From Nymphaea colorata (lineage: Eukaryota > Streptophyta > Magnoliopsida > Nymphaeales > Nymphaeaceae), in NCBI RefSeq assembly GCF_008831285.2, contig NC_045138.2:28491934-28555933 (forward strand): 64,000 nucleotides of DNA. The letters run 5' to 3'. The first letter of the stretch is position 1, and every line of letters starts with the position of its first letter. The notes under the pieces were generated by a model. The model worked only from the letters and a program-made list of their open reading frames with translations. It ran no database searches and was not told where the DNA came from. The translations under genes and the position numbers were made by a program. This document shows positions 29,883 through 41,970 of this stretch, one piece after another.

Positions 29883-31471
29883 AAGAAAATGGAAGAAAAC
29901 GTTGCCGGAGGATCAGATTCCGGGACCCAGTTTGAATGGCTAAGCAAAGTCTGGGCTCAAACTCTCGTTCTGGAGAGAGATGGAGCTGGCTTTTGTTGAC
30001 CCACAGTTTCTTTCACGTTCCGCAAGGAAGAGCAGCGCCGCCTTCACACCTCTCAATCATCAATGTGCACTCTTAAAAAAAAGATGATTTGTCTGCCAAA
30101 ACTCTGATGGAGAAATACAGATATCTTTTGTAAGTCAATTCCAAGCCCTAGGAAGCAACACGGAACTTGCAAATTTCGTGAAAGAGAAGACGGAAACGTC
30201 AACGAAGATGGTTCAGAGATTGCTGCTTACCGAAATAATGTTGAAGCTGACGAGAAGAGTATCTTTCGACACGCAAGGGAGCTCCTAATCTCCGTGCCGC
30301 GTCTTCTGATCAGAATGAAGTATTCAACAAGCTGACTCCATTTCATTTAAAAAAAAAAATACCGAGAAGGCAGAAACCAACAAATCTCTCTTCTATTTTT
30401 CGCCTTTCTCCTGCTGGTTTTTGACTTGTGAAGCAAAATCGGTTCGTTCCTCGTCTACCACCACAAGCCCGTCAACCATGGCTGCTCAACTTGAGCAAAA
30501 CTGGGGACCCAATCCAACAGAAAAAGAGAAAGATAAAGATAGATAGTGCATTTACTTGGACGATTTCTTGTCGGGTCTTGACTCTTGATAATAGGTAGGT
30601 AACTCGAGCTCATTGACTTGAGGATACAATGTCGAGCTCGAACTCAACTCGTTTAACTATTCATGTCAATCATGTCCCGAGCTCGAACTCAACTCGTTTA
30701 ACTACTTCATGTCAATCATGTCCCGCTTCTTTTAAATCGATCAACTAGTTTAGTTGCTACTCGTTTATAACTCAACATTTGAGTTTTAACAATCAAGTTC
30801 GAATCGAGCTCAAGCCTAAAACCTTATGTTTGAGTGTTGACTCCATGGCCTGCTTCACCACAAAATCGTTGAGCACGTCCCTGCCCTTTGCAATAGCGAC
30901 TGACATAACCCCCTCGAATAGCAGCCATGGAAGCACGATAGGCAGAACTAATCCACCCAATTTACGCCGATACGACAAAGCACTTGGTATTGAACTCTTG
31001 GTCTACCTGACTTAAACATGTTCAAGTTCAATCCCTTAGCCCAGCGGATATTGGAGCTTTTGCTGGAAACAAGATCCGTAATTTAGCGAGTTACATATGT
31101 GACCAAGAGCATGCGTCTGGTATTGTAAATACATTGATTCGTGTAAGCCCGTTGATTGATATGCACCATATGTATACGCCTTCTCCACAATGAGGGCAAC
31201 TTTAGGATGTGATCAATACATCATATTCAAATTGGATCTTCTCTTTATGATATCCGATTTATGAGAAGAAGGGTATATGAATAAATAAAATCTATAGATC
31301 GCATGTCCCAATCAAACTTTCAAAGTCACAATTTGAGTCCAATAAAAGTCCGACGTTTATTTTCACGTTTAAAAATGAATCCAAATCCGAATCTGACTTA
31401 CAGATATGCAATTTGATAGAAACTGTTTTGATATGTTAAAAGCCGATCGGCTTTCAAAATGTACGGATAGT
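29883..31471. other. Intergenic, promoter side of the HSL3-like gene
   Basis: No gene supported. The first few hundred bases are the presumed promoter and leader of the minus-strand receptor kinase; no clear TATA box was found. The part at 30595-30830 is rich in 'cgagctcgaactcaactcg' words of the kind found in the element at 31472-31908. Confidence 0.45.
30633..30723. repeat. 45-bp tandem duplication within a 'gagctcga' repeat
   Basis: Copies 30633-30677 and 30678-30723 start cgagctcgaactcaactcg and end tcatgtcaatcatgtcc, differing by one inserted base. They lie in a degenerate repeat related to 31472-31908. Confidence 0.85.
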
Positions 31472-31908
31472 TAGGGGTAGCTCGACTCGTTAAAACTCGG
31501 TTCATGAATGAGTTCGAGCTGCATCATTTGCTTAATGAGTCAAGCTCGAGTCCCTGAGTCGACTCATTCAAATAATCGAGTTGAGTTTGAGCTCGACACT
31601 TAAATATCGAGTCGAGCTCAAGCTTTAATCGAGTTTGTCAAGTCTTAATCAAGTCGATATATTCAAACAAGTTTACGAGTTTGTCGAGCCTTAATCGAGT
31701 CAAGCTCGAACTCAACACGTAACGATAAATATCAATTCTATTCAAACGACTTTGTTAAGCCGTAATCGAGTCGAGCTCGAGCTCAACATGCAATTGCCGA
31801 GTCGAGCTCGAGCTTTCCTTTGAGCTCGAGTCAAGTTCTAGGTTTCATTAGTCAAGCCGAGCTCGAGCTGACTAAACTGAGGCTTGACTCGACTAGTATT
31901 CACTCCTA
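31472..31908. mobile_element. hAT-like non-autonomous element, 437 bp, 'gagctcga' family
   Basis: The left end 'taggggtagctcgactcg' resembles the reverse complement of the right end, 'taggagtgaatactagtcgag'. The interior is a mosaic of gtcgagctcgagctc words with no ORF. The flanks carry cggatagt (31464-31471) and cgaatagt (31909-31916), a 7/8 match and thus a slightly decayed 8-bp target duplication. An 8-bp duplication with short degenerate inverted ends is typical of the hAT superfamily; with no transposase it would be mobilised in trans. Confidence 0.6.
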
Positions 31909-33273
31909 CGAATAGTAGATATAGGGCATCTGTTTGACCCTTAATGTGAATTTTATAGGATATTTGTCTAAAACCAAATAAAAATCAGAATCCTATGGAT
32001 GTCATTTTTAAGTACAAATGTGATCCAATTTCTCAATCGAATGTTAATTTGTACTACTATTCTTCTACAATCACAAAAAGAAAGGCAAATAAATCATAGA
32101 CAGACTAACAAAAATTTTATTTTTGTAAAAGTATCACCTTTTTACCAATGTTTACTTTGGAATTCCTTTACAGTTTGGACATCTTTTTTATCGTTTTGAG
32201 GATTATATATAAAGTAAAGCTGTTAACTGGAATTTTCCAAATTTTACAAGGCTATTTATAAATATGTCAAAGTTGAATGGTCATTTGTCATTTCTCAAGA
32301 TTTTTTTTAAAAAAAAAAACAATTCCATCCGCAGGCAGGTGTAAGCGTGTGCGAGCAAATTGCTCACATAAACTCACGCAAATTGCTTATTTATTTATAT
32401 ACTGATGAGTCATAGGTATTCAATTCTCATGTATATATTTGTGATCTTTAAAGGTTTCAAATTAAAATTTCTCAGTGTCCATCAACCAAAAATTTCATAC
32501 CGCCATTATTTCTAACATCCCATGGACACAGAAGCCATAACAAACAAGCATTTTCCGTTTCTTAATGCAAAATATTCTAGAGAAACTATATTTCCTTGTG
32601 GATCAGTCACCAAATAAAAGCAGGTCAGCGACATAAATTGACACCATTAATGCCATTATTGTTGTGACGACGATGATGATATTTGTATTGGCCTTCTGTT
32701 CCACGGTCAATCTAAGATCATGCTGACACCTTCCTCATCAATAAGTTTCACATTATTCTTCTTCTTCTTCCACTTTGCCCTGTCACAAAGGCGTCAATTG
32801 CTTGGACGTCACCTAAACCTGACCCGAACCACATCCGGTTGGATCCGGATACTGGGACTCACTAACCATCATTCTCGAAACTATAAGTTCAAATATTGGT
32901 AAACAAGCTGGATATGGTTTACAAATCTCATATTTGAACCAAGATTTTGGGTTTAAAATGAGATCCATTTACTAGAAAAAGATTGTTACTATTTAGTGAT
33001 TCTATCCTAAAATAAAATTTTATGTTATAGGGTTCCACGAATCTGCCTTAAGTTTTAAGGCAGTTTTACTAGGTAGTAACAATTTGTTACTGGTACTAAA
33101 CGGGTCGATTTCTTAATATCGACTTGGTGATTGTACCCCCAAGACTAATACCCCTCCCCGCCACTGGAGCTTATGCATGCAACTTCCGACATTAATGTCA
33201 TCATGCCAAGTATAGATCTTGACCACTTTCCATTTTTTATGAGCAACGCATCTAAGGGATAAATAGTGGCTAG
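31909..33273. other. AT-rich intergenic DNA
   Basis: No gene or clear repeat boundary. A 'gatgtcatttttaag' repeat end near 31994 belongs to the gaatc-rich family. Confidence 0.4.
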
Positions 33274-33457
33274 CAGGGGCGGAGCCAAGGGGGCCTGCAT
33301 GGGCCCTCACCTCAATTTTTTTTTAAATTTACATGTAAATTTTAGAAAAAATTATTTGTCATATATAAAAATTTTGAAAAATTATATTTCGGCCCGTGTC
33401 AAAATTTAGAAACTTTAATTCGACCCCCTTCATGAAAACTTTCTGGCTCCACTCTTG
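33274..33457. mobile_element. MITE-like element, ~184 bp, 'caggggcggagcca' ends
   Basis: Left end caggggcggagccaagg and right end 'tctggctccactcttg' are imperfect inverted repeats sharing ggagcca/tggctcc. Flanks gtggctag and gtgaccgg match at 5 of 8 positions, weak support for an 8-bp duplication. The interior is AT-rich and non-coding. Relatives lie at 4528-4640 and 45842-46080. The terminal sequence suits a hAT-derived MITE. Confidence 0.55.
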
Positions 33458-34559
33458 GTGACCGGTTATACTATCTATATTAGACAGAAGCCAACTATAT
33501 TCTTGTTATCGATTAAGGGATAGAATGAGCATCTAGCTGTGTGACCCACCTTCTAGTATAAAGTGGATATTGAAGAAATTCACCTTCACACTGATACTCG
33601 CCAAGGAGGAATCCAATTTGCACTTGTCAATCGACTATGTTCGAAGCCAACCATGGATGCACATGCTTTACCCTTTACATCACGAGCGAAGCTAGGAAAT
33701 TTTTTTCTTAAAACGAGTTATTTTATGATAGGAGCAAGCCTAACTTAAACTGTCAATATCAAGTACAAACATATATCCTGCAATATTATAAAATTCTTGC
33801 TGAAAGTATGTCCCATTCCCACTTGCCTACTAAATTGACATCTCCATTATGAATCCTAAAGTAAAGCAAGTGGAAATGTTCTCCTCTGCCATTCATTCCC
33901 TTTTTATCTTATTGTTGTCTCGAGACACAGGACATTGAACTCACTAGAGAAAAAAGAGAACACAGAGAGGATGCACATAGATGAGATAAGATTGAGAAAT
34001 CTTGGGAAGATTAAATATTTCTCATGAACAAGTGTAAAGAAAAACCCATGTGATAAATTGATTTTTCCTTTCTTTAGTCTCAAAAATATAAAGAAAAACC
34101 GAAAAATTTTGCATGGGTATCGGTTTTGTTCCATATATGGGACAATAGTACACGGGGAAAAAATGTCTCACTTTCTGAATTTTCCAAGATAAGTTTGGAT
34201 ATGATTCTGATGTCCTAGCTAGTGGATTCCCCATTGTGGGATGTTGTGGGTTCCCCCATTTACTGACACACGCTCCATGTTCAAATCTTGTGAAGATAAT
34301 GAATCTTGTTAGGAAGTGTATTATTAAGCTCCATGTTCAAAAATAATGAACTAATATCGTGATAAATTAACACAAACATAAGCCTAATTAATAACTTCTA
34401 GATAAGAATCTTGTTTTGTCCTACATATTTGTGTTTACAATTTTCTACACAGATCCCGTTCAAGGCTCTTTAGAGGTTTTGGCTTGCTTGCACCTGTAAG
34501 CATATTAGATCTTATTTGAAATCCCTGATTAAATTATCCTGAAAATGTTATCCAGGGGA

Positions 34560-34830
34560 GTGTGGAGAAATTATATCTAGAAGTCTATACCCCGAATCCT
34601 ATTTTTCATATTTGTTATCTCAATCCGATTTTTAAATTTACATCAGAACCTAATCCAATACCCAACCAAATCGAGACCATATTATAATATATTAAAAACT
34701 AAGTATTGGGTATAGGCCATTCATTTAACAATGAGCTAGCTGAAAACTGGGCCATATCTGATGCTTCTTAAAAATTGAATCTGCATACGAACAGGTGTCA
34801 TTTCTGTAACTTCAAGTCCGATTTAATTTC
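34560..34830. repeat. Degenerate gaatc-rich repeat fragment
   Basis: Words such as ccgaatcctatttttcatatt, aatccgatttttaaa and the end 'caggtgtcatttctgtaac' relate it to 3680-3910. It looks like an old, eroded non-autonomous DNA element. Confidence 0.35.
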
Positions 34831-34906
34831 TTAACCAGATATTAATTTTTTTTATATGCAAACCTTTTGAAGAAATTTGGTCAACAGCAGTGGCAGAACT
34901 CTTTCC

Positions 34907-35256
34907 TAAGGTTGGGCATTGGTCGGGTACCCGATGGGTACACGGTACGGCCTGACTCGGGGCCGAAAAAAAAGAACCTGGCCGGCCCAATAATTTATTG
35001 GGCCAGTTCGGGTGGGCCCAAGTGAGCCCGGTTTAGCTTGATATTTTTTTTAAATACATATTCTATTAATTTTTATGTCTAACTATAGTATTTTATTATG
35101 ATTAAAGATATTTATATATTATTTTATATTTAAAAATATATGTTTTTAATTTAATCGAGTCGGGCTCAGGTTTTAATTGTCATGCCAGGCCCAGGCCTAC
35201 GTTTCGGGTGTTGGGCCTGGGTACTGGGTATGGGGCTAGCGTGATGCCCAAGTTTA
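34907..35256. mobile_element. hAT-like non-autonomous element, 350 bp, 'gggcc' family
   Basis: Ends are taaggttgggcat at the left and 'atgcccaagttta' at the right, an inverted pair. Flanks ctctttcc (34899-34906) and ctcttttt (35257-35264) match at 6 of 8 positions. The interior is rich in gggtacccg, ggcccaa and gggcctgg words like the larger element at 57204-57868, so the two are probably related. Confidence 0.6.
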
Positions 35257-35264
35257 CTCTTTTT

Positions 35265-37127
35265 TGAGGCATTATAAAATTTTCACAAGGGCCAAATTAA
35301 GGTTTTTAGAAATATCAAATAATAGAATTTTATTTTTTTAAAATTTCAAAAGCCATGAACCTGCCAGACCCCTTTCTGCTTTGTTATTGGGTTTGATCCG
35401 ACATTTTAATCTGAATCCGATTTATTGACATTTCTACTCAACCGGCATGCCCGTAGGAATGATATGATACATAGGCCCTAATGAGACACCCAAGGAAATA
35501 TAACTAACTTTGTTGGGCCCATGGGCATAAAGACGCCAAATGGAGTTCAATGTTGCCATGAAGTGGAGACCACAGATGCCAAAAAATTTGTCCCTGAAAC
35601 AATCAAACAAGAACCTGATGCCTTACAGAATAGAAAAAATATTGGAGAAAATTTTTTTATTGTCAATAAATATTCAAATGTAAAAAACATTTATTTCTCA
35701 TAAAGACGACATCGAATGAAACAAGTTTTGTTTCATCGCATTGGGACGAAGATCGTGTTTGAATTTATCCCTGGAATTGTCTTTTTTTTTTTTCTGCACA
35801 TAATATTTTTTGAGGTCAAACACAACTGGGGATTCAAATCGATCCAGATTTGATTTGGATTGATATCAGATCGGTATCGCCAAACCCGATTCGGTTCCAT
35901 ATTTCAATGCAACGTAGGGAACAAATCCAACTCCACTATGAGCTTTCACTCGAAAGATTGAGTTTTGAGAATCAATTCGGGAAGATACCATATCTAGATA
36001 TTCACAAGAAACCTGATAATATTTCTGAACTCCTGAATGGTTAATCATAATTTTCTGGATGTAATGGTAAACTCTTTTTCCCTTAATAAAAAGATATCTT
36101 ATATCACCATCAAGCAAGGGAGGTTCGTCCACTTAAAGAATATCATTTGATGGTTGACATTAGGTCAAATGGATCATAATTCAATTAATAACTCCCAACT
36201 CTAATTATTTGTTAGGGTCAACTTTAAACATCATCAACTCGCCGACGTTTCTCGTTTTCCATAAGGTTCGAGCTGGGCGTATTTTTTGTCAATCAGAAGC
36301 CACCTGCTACACTCGAGTTGATGGGTGTCTCATTGCCCACAGAGGTCTCTTAACAGACTTTATCTTGGGTTCGGCCTCTCATTGAACCGTCAATATATAA
36401 TTAGTGAAGATATGCACTTGTTAATCTAATGAATGTTTTATGGTAACAAATCTTTAAATTTTAACCATTCGGCAACATTCGATAGCATGGAACTGTCCCT
36501 GTATAGTAAAACCTTTTCACATGAAATGAATTATAGAAACAAATGAACTTGATTTTGATAGATAAACAACAAGATGAATGTGAACAGAATGACTATCATG
36601 TTCTTTTCCGAAAAAAAAAGGAAATCTATTAAATTTCTTTGCTGAACTCAAGTTCGGGTGTAGCTAAAGTGATGACAGACTGCTTAGATCACTAGAAAGG
36701 TATGCCAACTATGTGTCTACTCGGATCATAATAATTTTACAGGAATTTTTTACTATACCTTATTCGAGGTTTTTAACACGCAACCGACGTTAAATGTGTG
36801 GTTTTACAATTTAGAACGATTAGATATGAATCTTTTTTTTTTAGTGAAGAATATGATAACATTAATCATGTAACGCCAATGAATTGAATAATACATAGTA
36901 AAGGAAAATAGCGAATAAACTGTTAATTTTTGCTGTAAAAACTGTTAATTTCTTTTAGACATGGTTAAAAACTGCAAAGGAGGACTCACTCTATACCAAA
37001 CCGGTTCGACCTCTGTTACATTCGTATCGAACCGCCTTACGAAGGGCAAGAAGGTCAATTAGTACCCTCCTGTCATTCCTGCAGAATTCTGGGGACATTA
37101 CAGTCATTTCGGAAGAATTCCACTGCC
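35265..37127. other. Intergenic, no gene supported
   Basis: AT-rich with fragments of gaatc-rich repeats (about 35390-35440 and 35830-36010). Short overlapping ORFs on both strands have no recognisable domains. GC rises after 37000. Confidence 0.4.
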
Positions 37128-37134
37128 TATAAAA
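37128..37134 (+). promoter_or_regulatory. TATA box of a possible small gene
   Basis: The sequence tataaaa sits at the edge of an abrupt GC-rich stretch (37140-37340) that resembles a first exon with a gtatgtc splice donor at 37338. Confidence 0.35.
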
Positions 37135-37242
37135 TGCCTCCATTTCTTCTTGCCTCGCCGAGGAGTCAACCACGGAGGGAGGGAGAGACACCTGAGAGTG
37201 GCGACGCTGGCAATTTCCGTCGGCCGGGTTCCTCTTCGGCGT

Positions 37243-38780
37243 CACCGGATGGAGAAGCGGCGCCACCACCTGGGCAAGGTACACCGCGCTCGACCTCCTG
37301 CGCTCTTGTTGCTTCTGTTCCTACCTTCCTTCCGGGTATGTCTTCTACGGGGTCGGAGGTAGAGCGGTGTATATAATGTACATACGATAGACGAAAACTC
37401 CATAAAGCAAAAAAAGGGCAAAGTGGAAAGAAAGAAAGAAAAGGGATAAGAAAAAGGCAGACAGGATGAAGCCAGGCAGTAGAATTCTTCTGAGCAAAAA
37501 GAAATGGGTGTTCTTTCGGGGTTGTTTTTGTGTTTTTTTTTTTTTCTTTTGTCTATGTGTCTCTCTCTCCCCTTTCTCATCTGTTCCGGTGGATTGGCGG
37601 TTTCTCTGCGCAACGACTACTGACGGAAATTTTTCCCGGGTTCTCATTTCTCTTGGTTTTTGTTTTGGGGAGGTCAAGCGCCTCTTTGGTTTCTTGATCT
37701 TAAATGGGTGGATGGGAGGTGATGTGTTTTGTGGCGATTGTAGCATTTGATCTCAATGTAACCCTCTTCTTCGTGATTCACAAAGAGGAAATCAATTACC
37801 ATCTTTGTTTTTCTTCTCGTTTCTTGTTTTTTAGTTTCTACCTCTCTCGTTGATGGGGCTTATCTGATTGTTCAATGTGTTGTTCTCAAAATGCAGAACA
37901 TGGGTTCTTTCTCATATTGGACAGTGAATTCTATTATGAAATGTTAGTTATGGAAAAACAATGAGTACTTTTATTGATGGGTATGACTTTTTCCTCATCT
38001 ATTTGAAGCGAGGTCCTGAGAATATGGCTTATGGTTAGGGTAGGAAAAGCGAAATAACAGATATAATAATGGTTTTCGCAAGAGCCGGTGGTCCCATTCT
38101 TGCTTATTCTTCCAAATTGTCCTTACTCAAGTGAGCAAGAAAGGGAAGCAGGAAAAAGGGAGTGCCACCAACTGTTTCTTTCCAATCCCGTCTTGAAAAT
38201 TTTTCATGAAAAGTATCGATTGATTGCTTAGACAACAGAATAACTTTCAGAAAAAGAAAGCAGAACATTGTACCTCTTGGTTAGCTTGATTATGTGTACC
38301 TCATCTTCCTTGTTCACTCTTCTCAAGTATGACGCACAGGCATCGTTTTGTTGTACCTCTAAACATACCAATGTTTTTTAGTCAAGTGAACAAGGAAGTC
38401 CCACACGAGGCCATGATGTGGCTTTCTTATGTAAACGTAAGAGCAGGAAAAGAATTCATCACATCCTCTATCCACATTGGTTAGTGGAGAAATATTAAGC
38501 GAAACCAATATTGAGAAATGCTTTCCGATGAACATGTCCGATTATGACTTACTGTTGTTTTTCTGATGGGGAGTCTAGCTTTCATTTTTCAAAGAAAATA
38601 TGAAAATGTCAATGAGGCTGAATATGTTTTCCAACAGGAGTCCTTCACTTGTTTTCATGTGGGAAAGCATTTCCTGGTTTAATCGTAAGTATTTATACCT
38701 TGTGCAGACATCAACGGCAAACTTGAAGAAATTTGTGAGGCACTTCAGAGAAAGTGTCGACCATCCTCTAATAAACTGTA
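37243..38780 (+). other. Possible small transcription unit of unknown function
   Basis: After the TATA box at 37128 comes a GC-rich segment. Its first downstream ATG, 37243, opens MEKRRHHLGKVHRARPPALL and runs into a hydrophobic LLLLFLP stretch before a good donor (CCGG/gtatgtc, 37338). A later segment after 'cttgtgcag' (38707) reads INGKLEEICEALQRKC in one frame and stops at about 38778. That frame joins with exon 1 only in the phase of a different exon 1 frame, one whose ATG overlaps the TATA box. I therefore cannot assemble a consistent coding sequence. It may be a real short gene with an exon I missed, a non-coding transcript, or a remnant. The nearby 'gtaagt...gtgcag' pair is only about 23 bp apart, too short for an intron. 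Confidence 0.2.
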
Positions 38781-40106
38781 GATCGTGTGTAACTTTCTGT
38801 GATATTATTAAACAAAATGCCGTTACCTCGAGCGATAATCATCTCCTTCAGATTTATACAAATTCTGCTTCATTTCCATATTTCTGCTGCCAAGTTGCTT
38901 GAATTTTTCTTTTTAACTGAAGCTTTGTTTTTAAATCAATGGAGCGTCCATAGTATTATGTATTTTCTTGCCTTGTAAAAACCGTTTGACATTATTGAAG
39001 CTGATCATACAGGTACTCCATATTGACTGTCTTTCTGTATGTATTCTTTGTTACAGATATCATAGTAACACCAAAAAGGGTCGGATCTCAGTTGCTTCAA
39101 CTATATTCATTAAGACCCACCCACCCGCACCAAGGTGCAGAACGGTCAGCAATTATATTCATATTACGTTCAGTTTTCTTGCAAATACTTTAACCAGAGT
39201 TTCATTTTTGTCGCTTCCTGATCAAGCTGTGCAATTATTCATTCTTTATGGCATATAATCATATCTGTATGAAACGAACTGAAGTCCGCCTGGCAGTACG
39301 CGTCCCAATAAAGAAATTTTACCAAAAATTACTGCGTTAGAATTTTTCTGTCTTGAAAAGGTTATTATGACTGCCATGATTCCTGTCTATAAGTGGTTTG
39401 CCGTGTAGTCAAAGCAACACATTCTTTTCCGCCTTGGGTATATATTGATCTGCACTGATTGAGGAGCTTCGCATCTCCAACCAATGTTGAGCCTTTACAA
39501 ATCATACTTTTGGTTGTCTTTTGCGTTAACTTGTTCTCGATCTTCCCCTTATTCCACCAGCACTAACTGTTCGTGGCTTGAGTTCCACTAGTTGAAGAAA
39601 CTTCTTAAGTACAGACCAGAGTGTGCGGCATGACAATAGAATTTTTAAAGGAAAAAAGGGACAAAAGAACATTTGATGCAGTTCGTATTATATGCTTATT
39701 TGTCTGAGGCTTGGTTCAAGCTTTTAACGTATGAATGCACCATGCCGTTTTTTCCCTTGGGATTAGAAGAGAAAAGAGAATCAAAGGTTTTGCGGACTCA
39801 GATCTCAGGGCAGCCTGCTCGCCTTTTCTTTTGGCTCATACAGCGACAGTGTTTGATTCCATGTGTTGGGAACCTTTTTCTCAAAAGCTAGCTGACGAGA
39901 CTTGTAAGACCCATTTAGTTGCACTCTCTTTATTACAATTTCCAATAATGGGTTAAGTTTAACCCTTTACATACAGACTCCAACAAAATTTAAAAATTTT
40001 GAAACCTATGTCATATAAAAGTCCCAAACTGGGATGTTTCCTCAACAATGGCTTCATAAAAACACTGTTAAAAACAAAAGCACAAAAAAGTACAGCCAAA
40101 GACACC
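38781..40106. other. Spacer between the possible small gene and the SBE pseudogene
   Basis: No gene supported. I searched the minus strand for the missing C-terminal exons of the branching enzyme (family words such as IAFWLMDK, GNEFGHPEW, NNNSYDKCRRRF) and saw none. Confidence 0.5.
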
Positions 40107-41866
40107 ACCTTAAGAGTCTTGTCACCACCAAGTGCTTGATCGAGACTCTTTGCATATGCAACACATTTCTCCAGCCATCTTCGATTTGAAAGTGTGTGAA
40201 CAATGTCACCGATTAACCACTCATCATCCTTTTTCCTATACCAGGAAATGGTAGCATGAAATGTCAAGTTTCCACATCAACCACACAAAAGTTTGAATGA
40301 AAAGAACAAATAAATGATGAAAATAAGAAACACAGACAATGAGTCTCGCGGCACTAGAACTACAAAGTTGGAACCTATTCATCAATAGCAGTAAAAAGGA
40401 AATAAATAGTTTCTCTGCAGATTAAAAGATACATTAGAGCTGCTAGCATTACATTGATGAGAGAAGTAATTCCGTGTGCCCATTACATAATTGAATTTTA
40501 TTTCACACGATCTAGCCAGTGAATATAGGTTACTACCACAACCGTTGACTTTATTAACAACTAAGGCATCAATTCTTCGTGTTCCAACTTCCAAACTACC
40601 AATCTTTACCCATTTGTTTCACCTTGAGGTACATGGAGAAACCGCAAGAAAGGCATCAAAATTGAATTGAAGATTCTCTATACCTAGAAAAATCCAAATT
40701 GTCTAACAGTTTGCATCAAGAGGCTATTTATTGCCAACTTGAAGTTGATCAATACAATTAGTTTGTATGTAATTTATTTGTCCATATATTCCTCAGTTTT
40801 GCCAATAAATATGAAAGATATACCAAAATCAAAGCAACAACACTTACTTTGAGAGGAGCTCAATCCATTTATCTGCAATAGCCAATAGCCACGTGAAGGC
40901 GATAGTCGAACCCAACCCCTCCATCCTTCACAGAAATGCAAAATGTTGGCATAGCACTAACCTGCAAATTGAGACAAAAAGAAAATATGTAAGCAAATAC
41001 AAGATTTGAGATATGATAAATAAAGTCTTCTACATATCTATTTTGAAAAAAAAAAGGAAAGAACCATATCCATGACAGAAGCCTTAGCATAGAAAAAGTA
41101 GACGAAATGGATTACTAAGCAGTAATATTAACTTATTTTTTCCCTTCCCTGTTACTACTATAAAGACTAGCACAACAATTGCGTCTGATGACTTGTTCAT
41201 AGATTCACAATATACATCAAGTACATCAACTTTTTGATGCATTGCAATTCCTAGAGAGACCCGTATAATGCTATAATTCCATAACAAATTTATGAAGATG
41301 CATGACAAAGTGGGTATAGCACCAAGCTAGTCTAAACATATTCACATGCTAACTAGCTAATCAATACGGAAAGGAAAAGACATAGTAACATTGGAAAGTA
41401 CTGCCCTTACATCTTCACCAACAGTAACTGCTTCAGGATAGAGACCATGTATAAGGTCATTAGCAAGCATCAAATAAACCACAGCATCTACATCAGTTGC
41501 AAATCCAAAGTACTCATTATAATTTCCCGTAAATGCCACCTGATAAAAAATTCACCATGCTCATAATTAGAAGCAGAATATAGAGACTACAAATAATGCT
41601 GCCAATGAGGTCAAACCAAAATAAATGCTGATACAGGAACAGATACGGGCAACTTTAGAAAATGTTGGCGTGGGAGTACAGCAGGGTGTGTATATTTATA
41701 TATGCAAAATAATACAAAAAGTTAAAAATGAAAACAACATTTAAATAAACAACATATATAAAGAGAAATAACTCACAAAAACAGAATGTAAACTGTGTTA
41801 GAAGCAAGGAAGATCAAGTAAAATAAGAGGTTTGGATCAGTTTCGATCCAAAAAGTATGTAGGTGT

Positions 41867-41970
41867 GTCTAAATACCAGTTTTGTCGTGTGGGTATGGGA
41901 CCTACTGAAGTACTCATGTCTAAATACCAGTTTTGTCTGTGTAGGTATGGGACCTACTGAAGTACTCATG
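41867..41970. repeat. 51-bp tandem duplication in an SBE pseudogene intron
   Basis: Copies 41867-41917 and 41918-41970 start gtctaaataccagttttgtc and end 'acctactgaagtactcatg', with few differences. They lie in the intron between the exons at 42494-42384 and 41539-41411. Confidence 0.85.

Noticed and set aside
30779-31015. Overlapping ORFs on both strands next to the gagctcga repeat
   Set aside because: Neither strand shows a domain or codon bias, and the flanking DNA is repeat-derived.
38684-38706. Apparent intron gtaagt...gtgcag joining FN to INGKLEE
   Set aside because: At about 23 bp it is far below the minimum length of plant spliceosomal introns, so the attractive fused reading is not credible.
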